Shown in pieces: positions 34,379 to 42,825 of a DNA stretch of 54,193 nt. The notes under the pieces are model-generated. The model was not told where the DNA came from. It saw only the letters and a list, made by a program, of their open reading frames with translations, and did not search any database. Within the stretch, counting starts at the first letter, position 1; every line of letters begins with the position of its first letter. Location: the NCBI GenBank assembly GCA_025357875.1, contig JANYLK010000063.1:1-54193 (forward strand), in the 5' to 3' direction. The DNA is from Granulicella sp. GTDB lineage: Bacteria; Acidobacteriota; Terriglobia; Terriglobales; Acidobacteriaceae. The position numbers and the translations under genes were made by a program.

Positions 34379-35207
34379 ATAGACCATTCGGCTTCAGCCT
34401 TAGCAATCGCACACTGTATTCGCTGCGATGGCAATGCACCTCGTCCCCAACATGCATCGGCACTGCCTCCTGCCCGTCCACGGTCAGATAGGTCTCATTC
34501 GGAACGCCCTCCACGCGCACACTGATCGCCGATTCTCCCGGCACGACAATCGGCCGAATCGTCAGCAGATGCGGGCATATCGGCGTCACCACCATGCAAT
34601 TCACGTTCGCCATCACGATTGGCCCATCCGCGGCGAGGTTGTACGCCGTCGAACCCGTCGGCGTCGACAAGATCACGCCATCCGCACGGAACGACGCCAC
34701 CGGTTGACGATCAATTTCCACCGCGAAATCCGCCATGCGCGCAATCGTTCCTTTCGCCACAACCACATCGTTCAGCGCGTCCCACCGCCGCGTAATTTCG
34801 CCCTTCTCTGCGCAGAACAGCTCCGCCCGCATCATGCTGCGAACCTCGATCGAAGCCGTGCCATCGCACCACGCCTGCAGCGTGGCGTACAGATCAGAGA
34901 TCGGCACCTCGGTAAGAAATCCCAGCGAGCCGAGATTCACGCTTAGCAGCGGAATGTTGGTGTGCGCGAAAGCACGCGCGGCTGCAAGTAGCGTTCCATC
35001 CCCGCCGAGCACGACCACAAGGTCCGGCTTGCGATCCGGCATCTCTGCCCGCGCAACGCCCTCCACGCCCGAGTCCGACAAATACGCCGCGCTCTCCGGA
35101 TCAAGAACGCAATCCCAACCACGTTCGCGCAACCATTCACGCAGTTCCGGCAGAATCGTACCCAACTCCGCCTTCTGAGGCTTCGAAATTATTCCAGCTA
35201 ATGGCAT
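34338..35207 (-). CDS. nadK: NAD kinase
   Basis: A 289-residue enzyme that phosphorylates NAD to NADP. The catalytic GGDGT motif is in VVVLGGDGTLLAAARAF, followed by VNLGSLGFLTEV and the second conserved stretch ADGVILSTPTGSTAYNLAAD. HLLTIRPIVVPGESAI is also typical. The start at 35207 (MPLAGIISKPQKAEL) gives the normal N-terminus; a start nine codons earlier is possible. It lies about 100 bases after tlyA on the same strand, a common bacterial pairing. Confidence 0.94.
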   Translation of the reverse strand: MPLAGIISKPQKAELGTILPELREWLRERGWDCVLDPESAAYLSDSGVEGVARAEMPDRKPDLVVVLGGDGTLLAAARAFAHTNIPLLSVNLGSLGFLTEVPISDLYATLQAWCDGTASIEVRSMMRAELFCAEKGEITRRWDALNDVVVAKGTIARMADFAVEIDRQPVASFRADGVILSTPTGSTAYNLAADGPIVMANVNCMVVTPICPHLLTIRPIVVPGESAISVRVEGVPNETYLTVDGQEAVPMHVGDEVHCHRSEYSVRLLRLKPNGLFNVLRSKLKWGER

Positions 35208-35306
35208 CGCCAACCAGTGTACCGCCCGCAACATAAACCCCTAACACCGACTACCCCGACAAACCCTAATTCCGAAGAGAAATCGGTCCAATCGGTGTCA
35301 TCGGCG

Positions 35307-36170
35307 TTAAGCCTCTGCAACTTCGCCGAACCGCCCATGCAACAGGTACTCCCAATTCCCTTCCATCCCATGAATCGGCGAGTCGATCACCTCAATATTC
35401 GTCCCACCGAGTTCCGCCACGCACTCCTTGACACGCTCGATTGCAAAGTCTCGCGCCGCCTGCTCGCGCACGATCCCACCCTTGCCAACATGCTCGCGGC
35501 CGGCCTCGAATTGCGGCTTGATCAGCACCACCGCTTCACCTCGCCACACCTCGCCAGCACCGACCAGCGCCCGCAAAATCGCTGGCAACACCAGAGTCGC
35601 TGAGATAAACGAAACGTCCATCGCCAGAAACGAGATCGCCTTTCTGCGTTTGTCATTCCGCAGCGCCAATTGTTTGTCATTCCGTAGCGCAGCGGAGGAA
35701 TCTGCTTTTTCTTCAGCCACCGACTCTGCTGACTCCATGGCTCCCACCAAGTCACCCGCCCCCAGCAACCGCGCATTGCATCTTTCCATCAACTTAACCC
35801 GCGCATCCACTCGCAGCTTATGCGCGATCTGCCCATACCCCGTATCCACTGCAAGCACACTGGTCGCGCCATGCTGCAACATGCAGTCCGTAAACCCGCC
35901 TGTGGATGCGCCCACATCCACACATGCCCGTCCCTCCAACGCAATGCCCCAATACTCCAGCGCCCGTTCCAGCTTTAGACCTCCACGGCTCACATACCGC
36001 ATCTCGTCGCCCAGTACGCGCAGCGCCGCGCCCTCCTCCACCGGCGTTCCGGGCTTCTCCACCTTCTGTTCTGCCACCAGCACGCGTCCCGCCAGGATCA
36101 AGGCGTGCGCGCGCTCCCGTGATCCCGCCAACCCCCGCTCCACCAGCGCTTTATCCAGACGAATCTTCAT
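35307..36170 (-). CDS. tlyA: TlyA-family rRNA 2'-O-methyltransferase with repeat-derived insertion
   Basis: A 287-residue TlyA homologue. TlyA proteins methylate cytidines of 16S and/or 23S rRNA using S-adenosylmethionine. The N-terminal S4 RNA-binding domain is KIRLDKALVERGLAGSRERA through GRVLVAEQKVEKPG. The SAM site is VDVGASTGGFTDCMLQHGA, with ISFLAMDVSFISATLVLP and VVLIKPQFEAGREHVGKGG after it. Between LLGAGDLV and ISFLAMD is an insertion of about 35 residues, partly encoded by two family B repeats (35650-35706). The frame and core motifs are intact. Confidence 0.92.
   Translation of the reverse strand: MKIRLDKALVERGLAGSRERAHALILAGRVLVAEQKVEKPGTPVEEGAALRVLGDEMRYVSRGGLKLERALEYWGIALEGRACVDVGASTGGFTDCMLQHGATSVLAVDTGYGQIAHKLRVDARVKLMERCNARLLGAGDLVGAMESAESVAEEKADSSAALRNDKQLALRNDKRRKAISFLAMDVSFISATLVLPAILRALVGAGEVWRGEAVVLIKPQFEAGREHVGKGGIVREQAARDFAIERVKECVAELGGTNIEVIDSPIHGMEGNWEYLLHGRFGEVAEA
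35650..35706 (+). repeat. TCATTCCG repeats (family B variant) inside tlyA
   Basis: Two direct copies in 30 bases: TTGTCATTCCGCAGCGCC and TTGTCATTCCGTAGCGCAGC followed by GGAGGAATC. ATTCC pairs with GGAAT. Read through tlyA on the opposite strand they encode SSAALRNDKQLALRNDK, a visible duplicated LRNDK peptide. Confidence 0.75.
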
Positions 36171-36347
36171 CTCTCAGTCCAGACTAGCCCGTCCTTCGCA
36201 AAGCTCGAAATCAAGTACACTAGAGGCGCCGTGGAGTTTGCCCGATCGAAGTTGTGGGCAAAGTGGCTTTAAATCTTCACTGTAAGGGTTGCCTCGCTCC
36301 ACAAATGTCAGGCCACCGGCAATCCAGCCAGCGTACGGGTGCGTTCC

Positions 36348-36914
36348 ATGTATAGAGAAACCGGAGTCCATAACGTGCCGCCGCCGTCTACTGAGGACGA
36401 TTCATCCCTCCTCGCGTTAGTTCAATTGGCCGACCAGCACGCAATGGCCTCGCTCTACGATCGGTATTCGAAGCTCGTCTACTCCGTCGCCCTCCGCGTA
36501 CTGCGAGATCCAGCGGCGGCCGAAGATGTCCTTCAGGAAGTTTTTATGCAGATTTGGCGCAATCCCGACAGCTTCACTGCAGCCCGGGGAAGTCTTGGAG
36601 GATGGCTTGCTATCGTCTCGCGAAACCGCTCCATCGACACCTTGCGCCGCAAGCGGCCCACCACCGACATCGACGATGTTCCAATCGCATCGTCCTACAA
36701 TCTCGCCGACGAGGCCGAGCGAAACGTGCTCATGGAACGCGCTCGCGGCGTGATCCACAAGCTTCCCATGGAGCAGCGCAAGACTCTTGAAATGGCCTTT
36801 TTTGACGGCCTCACCCACTCTGAAATTTCAGAGATGACTGGAGACCCGTTAGGCACCGTCAAGACCAGAATCCGCACCGGGCTGCTCACGTTGAGAAAGG
36901 CCTTCCAATCATGA
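36348..36914 (+). CDS. ECF RNA polymerase sigma factor (SigK/RpoE type)
   Basis: A 188-residue extracytoplasmic-function sigma factor. Region 2: MASLYDRYSKLVYSVALRVL, AAEDVLQEVFMQIWRN and GGWLAIVSRNRSIDTLRRKR. Region 4: LPMEQRKTLEMAFFDGLTHS, then EMTGDPLGTVKTRIRTGL. It overlaps the anti-sigma gene by 4 bases (ATGA), so both are made together. The ATG at 36348 was preferred to GTG 36339. The stimulus is probably sensed outside the cytoplasm through the anti-sigma factor. Confidence 0.93.
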   Translation: MYRETGVHNVPPPSTEDDSSLLALVQLADQHAMASLYDRYSKLVYSVALRVLRDPAAAEDVLQEVFMQIWRNPDSFTAARGSLGGWLAIVSRNRSIDTLRRKRPTTDIDDVPIASSYNLADEAERNVLMERARGVIHKLPMEQRKTLEMAFFDGLTHSEISEMTGDPLGTVKTRIRTGLLTLRKAFQS

Positions 36915-37816
36915 GCGCCAACCCAAACTCCTTCATCAACGGACCAGGCGGATCGAGCCATCCCACGCCCGAGGATATCGTCCTCTACGCCATGCAATTA
37001 GTCTCCAACCAGGATTCCACCGCCATCGCCGGCCACCTTGCGAACTGCGCCGAGTGCCACAGCGAACTCGCACGCATCAACGGAGACCTCGCGCTCTTTG
37101 CCTCTATCGTCGACCTCCATGCGCCGTCCGATCTTTCCCGTCAGCGATTGATGCAGCAGATAGCCCGCGAGAAGAAGATCGTCCCCATCGCAAAGACCAA
37201 GGTCCAAGCCGAGCCTGAGGCAGATTCGCATCCGCCCATTGCCGCCTTCGGTCGCAGCGCATCGATCCTCAGCATCGAAGACCGTCCGCAAAGGCATGTC
37301 GGCCGTACCATCCTCGCCGTTGCCGGATGGGCTGTCGCGGCCGCACTCGCCATCGCCATCACGTTTCAGTACAAAGACCGTGAGGCCCTACGCAACACCC
37401 TCGCCGCGCAAAATGGCGCAGTACAGCGCCTCAACACCGACGCCGCCTCTGCGCATCAGCTTATGGATGCGCTGACCGACCCCAAGGCCGTCCGCGTAAG
37501 CCTCAGCACCAAGCCGCAGCCCAAGGCCCAGCCCACTGGCGGTGTGACCTATAACCCTGAGAAGGGCAAGCTCATCTTCCTCGCCAGCAACCTTGACCCA
37601 CTCCAGACCTACAAGACCTACGAGCTGTGGGTAATACCCGCGGACGGCACTGCCCCCATTCCCGCAGGAACCTTCCACCCGGATGATCAGGGCAACGCCA
37701 GCGTCATTATGCCGGACCTGCCGAAAGGCATAGCCGCCAAGGCGTTCGGCGTAACCATCGAAGCAGACGGCGGCTCGCTGACCCCCACCGCACCCATCAT
37801 CATGTCCGGAAGCTAA
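36911..37816 (+). CDS. RskA-like anti-sigma factor
   Basis: A 301-residue single-pass membrane protein that would hold the upstream ECF sigma factor inactive. The N-terminal zinc-binding anti-sigma motif is GHLANCAECHSELAR (His, Cys, Cys). A membrane helix lies near 135-155 (TILAVAGWAVAAALAIAITF). The C-terminal periplasmic domain is RskA-like, with LQTYKTYELWVIPADGTAPI, FHPDDQGNASVIMPDL and FGVTIEADGGSLTPTAPI. A strong terminator follows at 37871. Confidence 0.9.
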   Translation: MSANPNSFINGPGGSSHPTPEDIVLYAMQLVSNQDSTAIAGHLANCAECHSELARINGDLALFASIVDLHAPSDLSRQRLMQQIAREKKIVPIAKTKVQAEPEADSHPPIAAFGRSASILSIEDRPQRHVGRTILAVAGWAVAAALAIAITFQYKDREALRNTLAAQNGAVQRLNTDAASAHQLMDALTDPKAVRVSLSTKPQPKAQPTGGVTYNPEKGKLIFLASNLDPLQTYKTYELWVIPADGTAPIPAGTFHPDDQGNASVIMPDLPKGIAAKAFGVTIEADGGSLTPTAPIIMSGS

Positions 37817-37824
37817 CCCACTGC

Positions 37825-37852
37825 GGTCATTCTGAGCGCAGAGAAGAATCTC
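37825..37852 (+). repeat. TCATTCTG repeat (family B) after the anti-sigma gene
   Basis: GGTCATTCTGAGCGCAGAGA followed by AGAATCTC. It is identical over about 20 bases to the second copy before metG (28333-28356). The arms TTCT and AGAA pair. Confidence 0.75.
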
Positions 37853-37870
37853 ATTCACCCTTGCCCTACG

Positions 37871-37910
37871 AAAATGCCCCACACCTCGATTTTGAGATGT
37901 GGGGCATTTT
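37871..37910. terminator. Bidirectional hairpin terminator
   Basis: A 17-bp stem AAAATGCCCCACACCTC / GAGATGTGGGGCATTTT (one G-T pair) with a 6-base loop and A/T runs on both sides. It lies between the convergent anti-sigma and beta-propeller genes and can stop transcription from either side. Confidence 0.9.
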
Positions 37911-37929
37911 CACGAACTTATAGCCACTT

Positions 37930-39372
37930 CTACGGAGCCGTCATCCGCACGCTGATCCCATACCCCTGTAGAGGAATCGTTGTAAGCACCGAATCCGTAT
38001 CCGTCTCAATCACCGTCATCACCTGTGAGTCTTTGCATACTACATAAACCTTGCCGGTCGGCGTAGCATCCGAAGTTGCAATGTAAACAGGGTGTCCATT
38101 AATTGGGATCGTCGCCGTCACCGTATTGCTTAGCAAGTTGACTACAGACACGGTGCACGTTGTAGAAACGCCCGGGACCGCAACGGTCGCACACGGCAGC
38201 CCCGCAACGCCCGCGTTGGCGACATAAGCTCGCGTGAAGTCGCTCAGCACTGACACCATGATCGGGTTGATCCCAACCGGCACAGTCGCAGCAATCGATC
38301 CAAAACTCACGGCGTCAATCGGATTCACGGCATTGCAATTTGGATTCGTCGGCAGTGCCGTTACCGAGCACAGTGGAATGTTGATAATCGTTACTGAGCC
38401 CGGTGCCGTGCCGTTGCCCTCATTCGCCACCACCAGCTCATCCAGGCCTGATGCAAGGTCCGCCCACACCGGCCGCGGTCCCACTGGGATCGTATTGAGA
38501 GGTGTATCCAGCGCGTTGTTCTGCGTGTTGATCACCGACACCGTACCGTCGGTCTGGTTCAGGATGAACGCGCGGCGCTGATCGACCGTCATCACCCCGT
38601 ACACCGGCCCGCGTCCAACCGGAATCGTAGCCGAAATCGTATTGCTGCCCGTCTCAATTGCCACTGCCTGCCCGGGTCCACCATTCGTCGCTTGGCTGAT
38701 CGCATACGCGCGAGCAGCACCCGCCTCGCCCACGACGTAGATTGGCGCATAGCCGCTGGCGATGGGCAACTCCTGCTTCAACGCCGGAGGTGTGCTGGTC
38801 AACTGATCGATCGCATTGACTCCAGGATCCGCAATATAAGTAGAGTTGGAACCCGGAAACAGGCTCGCTGGGTTTGCACCCGGAGGCAGCGTCGACTCCA
38901 GCACCTGGCTCGCGATCAACGACGTGCTAATGTCGAACGAGTTCAGCGTCTTATCGCAGTTCAGCGTGTAGCCCGTCGTTCCCTGCCGGCTTAAAATTAG
39001 ATAATACGGATTCACGCCCAGCTGGGCCGTCACCAAAACCGTATCGCCGGAGAAGTCCACCATCGTCAACAGTCCGTTCGATGTTGGCTGGCCAGGAAGC
39101 GGACACGGGTTACCCGGTGGGGTCGGTGTAGAAATGGCAACCGCATATTTTTGCGGCTGTCCTGCCGGACCCACCGTGCCAATCGTGGCCAGCACCGGGC
39201 GATACGTGTTCCCGCACCCGGCAACCATCCCCAAACAAGCAGCAATTCCCGCCGCCGCCGCCATCTGCATGGCCCTTCTCCCGCTACCAGCTGACTGCGA
39301 TTTCTCTAAGTGCAAAACTTCTCCCACGTTGCTTCTGGTGCCGACTATGCTCAAGCCTTGATTGTAATTCAA
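37930..39372 (-). CDS. Beta-propeller (YVTN/YncE-like) lipoprotein
   Basis: A 480-residue exported protein with repeated blades of the form NTISATIPVGRGPVYGVM, NTIPVGRGP-like ALDTPLNTIPVGPRPVWADL, SIAATVPVGINPIMVSVLSD and NTVTATIPINGHPVYIATSD. The lipobox is LGMVAGC with Cys near residue 53, so it should be a membrane-anchored lipoprotein. The start is uncertain: TTG at 39372 has a GGGGG 5 bases upstream, while ATG 39270 has good spacing to GGGAG but leaves an n-region without basic residues. Such propellers often bind proteins or ligands; the role here is unknown. Confidence 0.82.
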   Translation of the reverse strand: MNYNQGLSIVGTRSNVGEVLHLEKSQSAGSGRRAMQMAAAAGIAACLGMVAGCGNTYRPVLATIGTVGPAGQPQKYAVAISTPTPPGNPCPLPGQPTSNGLLTMVDFSGDTVLVTAQLGVNPYYLILSRQGTTGYTLNCDKTLNSFDISTSLIASQVLESTLPPGANPASLFPGSNSTYIADPGVNAIDQLTSTPPALKQELPIASGYAPIYVVGEAGAARAYAISQATNGGPGQAVAIETGSNTISATIPVGRGPVYGVMTVDQRRAFILNQTDGTVSVINTQNNALDTPLNTIPVGPRPVWADLASGLDELVVANEGNGTAPGSVTIINIPLCSVTALPTNPNCNAVNPIDAVSFGSIAATVPVGINPIMVSVLSDFTRAYVANAGVAGLPCATVAVPGVSTTCTVSVVNLLSNTVTATIPINGHPVYIATSDATPTGKVYVVCKDSQVMTVIETDTDSVLTTIPLQGYGISVRMTAP

Positions 39373-39416
39373 CCTCGCCCCCTTACGCAGGCAGGTCAGA
39401 AGGATTGGACATTAGA

Positions 39417-40391
39417 ATGACCCGCCCCGGCACTCCGGCTCCCAAGCATAGTGGCACCCTGCCCGACACCCGGCCACTCAAGACCATCCCGCCAGCCCGC
39501 GACCGCCGCCAGTCCCAAATCCTCGTCTGGATCGTGACACCGCTGATCTCTTTGGCATGTGCACAACTTATCTACTTGACCATACTCGGATACCCATCAT
39601 GGGCTTTACAGCTGGTCAAAATCCTCGCCCTGAGCGTCGCATTCGCCCTCACAGCCTGGGCTCTTCGCGCAGCCACTCCTGCCGCGGCTTTCATCGGAGG
39701 CATGATCTGCCTCCTCGTCACCTTTTACTCCGGCGCGATCAGATCTCCCCTACACTCTGCTCTCGCCCCGTTGATTGCACTCTTCGCCCTCACCTTCCTC
39801 GCTACACGAGTCGGCCGGAAGAAGAAGTCAGAACGCGGCCTCGCAGAAAGCCGTAATGGCCGCCGCGCCTCACAGGTCATCGCGAATCTCGGTGTCGTCG
39901 CCCTTTTCTCAAACCTGGTCGGCTATAACTTCATCACCTGGCTGATAACACACGACGCGAAGACTTCAGATATCAACTCCAATTGGTATCCCTCCATCAT
40001 CATTTTGGCCGCACTCGCGGAAGCCACGGCGGACACTGTTTCTTCTGAAATTGGTCAGGCATTCGGCGGAAAACCTATCCTACTGACGACCTTCCGCCCA
40101 GCCCCGATCGGAAGAGACGGAGCAATCAGCTTGGCTGGAACCTGTGCCGGCATCCTCGCCGCTGCAGCTGTAGCCGGTGTAGGAACGTGGTCGATGCATC
40201 TCCATGCAGATCAGTTCCTCATCGCTCTTACTGCCGCCACCCTTGGGCTCTTCTTCGATTCGCTTCTCGGCGCCACGCTCGAACACCGCGGCTATCTCGG
40301 CAACGACCTGGTCAACTTTGCTTCGACCGCCTTCGCGGCCGCGATCGTCTTTCCGTTTGCTCGAATCGCGACATTCTTTCCGCATCCCTAA
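39417..40391 (+). CDS. DUF92 family integral membrane protein
   Basis: A 324-residue protein with about seven membrane helices of the DUF92 / TIGR00297 family. The family relates to plant phytyl-phosphate kinase VTE6, but bacterial members are uncharacterised. Conserved blocks are VANLGVVA-like QVIANLGVVALFSNLVGYNF, ALAEATADTVSSEIGQAFGG, APIGRDGAISLAGTCAGIL and TLGLFFDSLLGATLEHRGYL. The ATG at 39417 was chosen over TTG 39405. It is divergent from the beta-propeller gene. Confidence 0.87.
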   Translation: MTRPGTPAPKHSGTLPDTRPLKTIPPARDRRQSQILVWIVTPLISLACAQLIYLTILGYPSWALQLVKILALSVAFALTAWALRAATPAAAFIGGMICLLVTFYSGAIRSPLHSALAPLIALFALTFLATRVGRKKKSERGLAESRNGRRASQVIANLGVVALFSNLVGYNFITWLITHDAKTSDINSNWYPSIIILAALAEATADTVSSEIGQAFGGKPILLTTFRPAPIGRDGAISLAGTCAGILAAAAVAGVGTWSMHLHADQFLIALTAATLGLFFDSLLGATLEHRGYLGNDLVNFASTAFAAAIVFPFARIATFFPHP

Positions 40392-40450
40392 ACTTTCCCA
40401 GCATTCGGCAAAATTACGCTCATCATACGAGATGTACAACCAAATGGTGA

Positions 40451-40479
40451 TTGACAGAATGAGTATTCGATTGTATTGA
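40451..40479 (+). promoter_or_regulatory. Possible promoter of the PEP-CTERM protein gene
   Basis: A perfect TTGACA (40451-40456) is followed after 17 bases by TATTGA (40474-40479). A second TTGACA overlaps at 40476. The coding start is 61 bases downstream of the -10. The -10 match is weak (three of six). Confidence 0.4.
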
Positions 40480-40539
40480 CATGCACCCCAATAAGATGCC
40501 TACTCGGAGCGTACCTCGTCAAAAGAAGAAAGGCTCCTC

Positions 40540-41049
40540 ATGCGTGCACTACTTGTTGCCTCAGCTCTGATTACTGCTCTTGCGATTCCCGCAGCCGCCA
40601 ACGCCGATACTTTCAGTTTCACCCCGACCGGCGGTTCTGCCATTACCTTCAACCTCCCCGCCGGATTTCTCATCCCATCCCCGACCTTTTACAGCAATTA
40701 CATACTGGTGCCGATAACAGACTCCGGCAAGGTAACGGTATCCGGTGGCATAGCCTTTTACAATCCCGCAACCGAGGCGGGGCTCGACTTTTATATCCAA
40801 GATTCCATCAGCAACATAAGCTCCTATTACAATGGCGCCAAACTTTATAGCGGCAGCGAGAGTGCCCCTAATTTCATTACCGGCACCTACTTCCTCAGCG
40901 CAGGGACCGCGCAAAACCAGACTGCAACGGGCACCCTCGTGATCAACGGCGGCGCTGCCCCAACCCCCGAGCCGTCCTCCCTCATCCTGTTTGGCACCGG
41001 CCTCCTGGGTCTCGCAGGCGCAGCCCACCGACGCTTCATAAAAACCTAG
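40540..41049 (+). CDS. PEP-CTERM sorting domain protein
   Basis: A 169-residue secreted protein. It has a signal peptide (RALLVASALITALAIPAAANA), a beta-rich middle part with many Ser, Tyr and Asn, and a C-terminal sorting signal PTPEPSSLILFGTGLLGLAG then AAHRRF. That tail (PEP motif, hydrophobic helix, basic end) is recognised by an exosortase, which cleaves and moves the protein to the surface or matrix. No exosortase gene lies in the window. The gene has its own promoter-like sequence and terminator. Confidence 0.88.
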   Translation: MRALLVASALITALAIPAAANADTFSFTPTGGSAITFNLPAGFLIPSPTFYSNYILVPITDSGKVTVSGGIAFYNPATEAGLDFYIQDSISNISSYYNGAKLYSGSESAPNFITGTYFLSAGTAQNQTATGTLVINGGAAPTPEPSSLILFGTGLLGLAGAAHRRFIKT

Positions 41050-41065
41050 TTCACTGCGCGTATCA

Positions 41066-41100
41066 AAAGGCCTCTCCGCACCAGCGTGGAGGCCTTTCTC
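41066..41100 (+). terminator. Rho-independent terminator of the PEP-CTERM gene
   Basis: Stem AAAGGCCTC / GAGGCCTTT around a 14-base loop, 16 bases after the stop, followed by TTTCTCCTT. It may also serve the convergent ydcF-like gene. Confidence 0.85.
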
Positions 41101-41142
41101 CTTGTACGCCCATGGCAGACGCACCCTATGCGTTCTTTCTAG

Positions 41143-41811
41143 TTACGTATCCGACTTCCCATGCATCCACTCAAAATTCATATTCAAACGCAGTGCCGTG
41201 TAGCTCAGCATCTCGTGAAAATACCGCATCGCTAGGTCGTAGTTATCGATATGCCCCAACGCAGCGCGCGGTGACGTGTACACAATCAGCCCTGCATCCT
41301 CGCATAGCTTGCGTATGCGAAACAGGTGCGTCCCATCGCTCACCAGCACGATGCTGTTGAGATGCCTCTGTCGCGCGATCTCCGCCAACCGAGTCACCTG
41401 CTCCTCGGTGTCAACGGACTCCGTCTCCGCGACAATCTGGTCATACGGCACTCCGTTCGCCAGCAGATAATCGCGCCCCACGCCGCCCTCAGTCATGCCC
41501 AGATCGCGGTCGCTGCCTCCGCCCAATGTAATCACCAGCGGCGCAATCTGCTTCCTGTACAGCTCCACCGCATGGTCCAGCCGTGCATGCAGCACCGGTG
41601 AAGGCCGCCCTGAGTATTCTGCCGCTCCAAACACCGCAATCGCATCTGCTGGCCGAGCCTCATCCCGCGCCGCGACCGCATTGATCTGAAAGTAGAGCCA
41701 CCCCATCCACCCCACCACAACCACCAACACCACCCCAAGCAGCCACCGCAGCAGCATTCGTCCTGTAGACTCTCGACGCCGACTCGGACTGGAGGATTTT
41801 TTATTCATCAT
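41143..41811 (-). CDS. YdcF-family (DUF218) membrane protein
   Basis: A 222-residue member of the YdcF/SanA/ElyC family, anchored by one N-terminal helix (LLRWLLGVVLVVVVGWMGWL). The DUF218 core reads ADAIAVFGAAEYSGRPSPVL, ITLGGGSDRDLGMTEGGVG, AETESVDTEEQVTRLAEI and IVLVSDGTHLFRIRKLCEDA. Family members affect envelope polysaccharide or vancomycin sensitivity, but their enzyme activity is unclear. ATG 41811 or 41808 fit the basic n-region NKKSSSPSRRRE; a longer frame upstream has no support. Confidence 0.87.
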   Translation of the reverse strand: MMNKKSSSPSRRRESTGRMLLRWLLGVVLVVVVGWMGWLYFQINAVAARDEARPADAIAVFGAAEYSGRPSPVLHARLDHAVELYRKQIAPLVITLGGGSDRDLGMTEGGVGRDYLLANGVPYDQIVAETESVDTEEQVTRLAEIARQRHLNSIVLVSDGTHLFRIRKLCEDAGLIVYTSPRAALGHIDNYDLAMRYFHEMLSYTALRLNMNFEWMHGKSDT

Positions 41812-42074
41812 CAGAGGAAAACAGTGCAAATCGACGACAGCCCTTTGTGCCCGGCAATATCTACGATCAGTTGCGTTCAACCAGTATGCCCTCTCTGACT
41901 CCGCGTAGCCAGCCTTTCGCACTTCCACCCTCGACTAGTGCGAAGATCGCCCGTTCCATCCGCCGAACACGCGGCGGAGGTATGCTAAGGTTGCGGAAAT
42001 GCGCTGCCTTCCGTCGCATGCTTGACTGCATCGCTGCATCCACATTAGTTCCATCCATTCCGCAGGAGAAGACT

Positions 42075-42719
42075 TTGACGGCCGAGACACTCTGCATCCA
42101 CCCGAACGAACCTGAACCAAATCTCATCGCATACGTTGTCAAGAGTCTCGCCGCCGGCAACGTCGCCGCCCTGCCCACCGACACCTTCTACGGCCTCGCG
42201 GTCGATCCCGTAAATCTCCGAGCAGTCGACCGAATCTACGAGATTAAAACCCGCGCCCGCCACAAGCCACTCTCGCTACTCATATCCGAAACCGCACAAG
42301 CCTATGGCCTGGCCCGCGATATCGACACCGCCTTCGATCGCCTGGCGGAACGCTTCTGGCCCGGCCCTCTCACCATCGTCGTCAAGGCCGGGGCACGCCT
42401 TCCCCTGCGCGTCACCGCCAATACCGGCAACGTCGCCCTGCGTGTTCCCGAAGCCGCAATAGCCCGCGCAGTAGTCGCCGGTCTCGGCGTCCCCATCACC
42501 GCCACCTCCGCCAACCTGCGCGGCATGCCTGAGTGTACCGACGCGCAATTCGTCCGCGCCCAACTCGGCGATCAAATCCCACTCATCATCGACGGTGGCC
42601 CTACTGCCCGCTCGGTTCCGACGACGATCGTTGACCTCTCCGGCGGCGGCAGCTCTTGGATGATCCTCCGCGAAGGCGCCATCCCTACCCACGAAATCGC
42701 CCTCACCCTCCAACACTAG
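42075..42719 (+). CDS. Sua5/YciO/YrdC family, probable threonylcarbamoyl-AMP synthase
   Basis: A 214-residue protein of the family that makes threonylcarbamoyl-AMP for the t6A37 modification of tRNAs. Conserved blocks: SLAAGNVAALPTDTFYGLAV, IYEIKTRARHKPLSLLIS, ERFWPGPLTIVVKA, VALRVPEAA, ITATSANLRG and STIVDLSG-like TTIVDLSGGGSSWMILREGA. The start is TTG at 42075: AGGAG lies 6 bases upstream and the length then fits the family. ATG starts upstream would add 20-76 residues of unrelated sequence. Confidence 0.9.
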   Translation: MTAETLCIHPNEPEPNLIAYVVKSLAAGNVAALPTDTFYGLAVDPVNLRAVDRIYEIKTRARHKPLSLLISETAQAYGLARDIDTAFDRLAERFWPGPLTIVVKAGARLPLRVTANTGNVALRVPEAAIARAVVAGLGVPITATSANLRGMPECTDAQFVRAQLGDQIPLIIDGGPTARSVPTTIVDLSGGGSSWMILREGAIPTHEIALTLQH

Positions 42720-42749
42720 TCCTAGGCGATCGCAAGCTCGTCCCTTCCG

Positions 42750-42785
42750 ACGTCGTCATTTTGGCGAAGCCAGAATCTCCGTAGT
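42750..42785 (+). repeat. TCATTTTGGCGAAG hairpin repeat (family B)
   Basis: CGTCGTCATTTTGGCGAAGC followed by CAGAATCTCCGTAG. It folds as TTTTGGC-GAA-GCCAGAA and matches the minus-strand copy at 1828-1857 in its tail AGAATCTCCGTAG. Confidence 0.75.
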
Positions 42786-42789
42786 CTCT

Positions 42790-42822
42790 GCTCGAACCTC
42801 GAACCTAGCACCTCTGACCTGC
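42790..42822 (+). repeat. Heptamer array (family C) between Sua5-type gene and mrp
   Basis: Units TCGAACC, TCGAACC, TAGCACC, TCTGACC directly after a family B hairpin, the same B-then-C order as upstream of metG. Confidence 0.7.
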
Positions 42823-42825
42823 CAT

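Noticed and set aside
36174..36371. 65-codon minus-strand frame between tlyA and the ECF sigma gene
   Set aside because: It occupies the presumed promoter region of the sigma factor gene and has no protein-like features.
41847..42074. N-terminal extension of the Sua5-type protein
   Set aside because: The extension has no homology and no good ribosome site, whereas TTG 42075 has AGGAG at ideal spacing.
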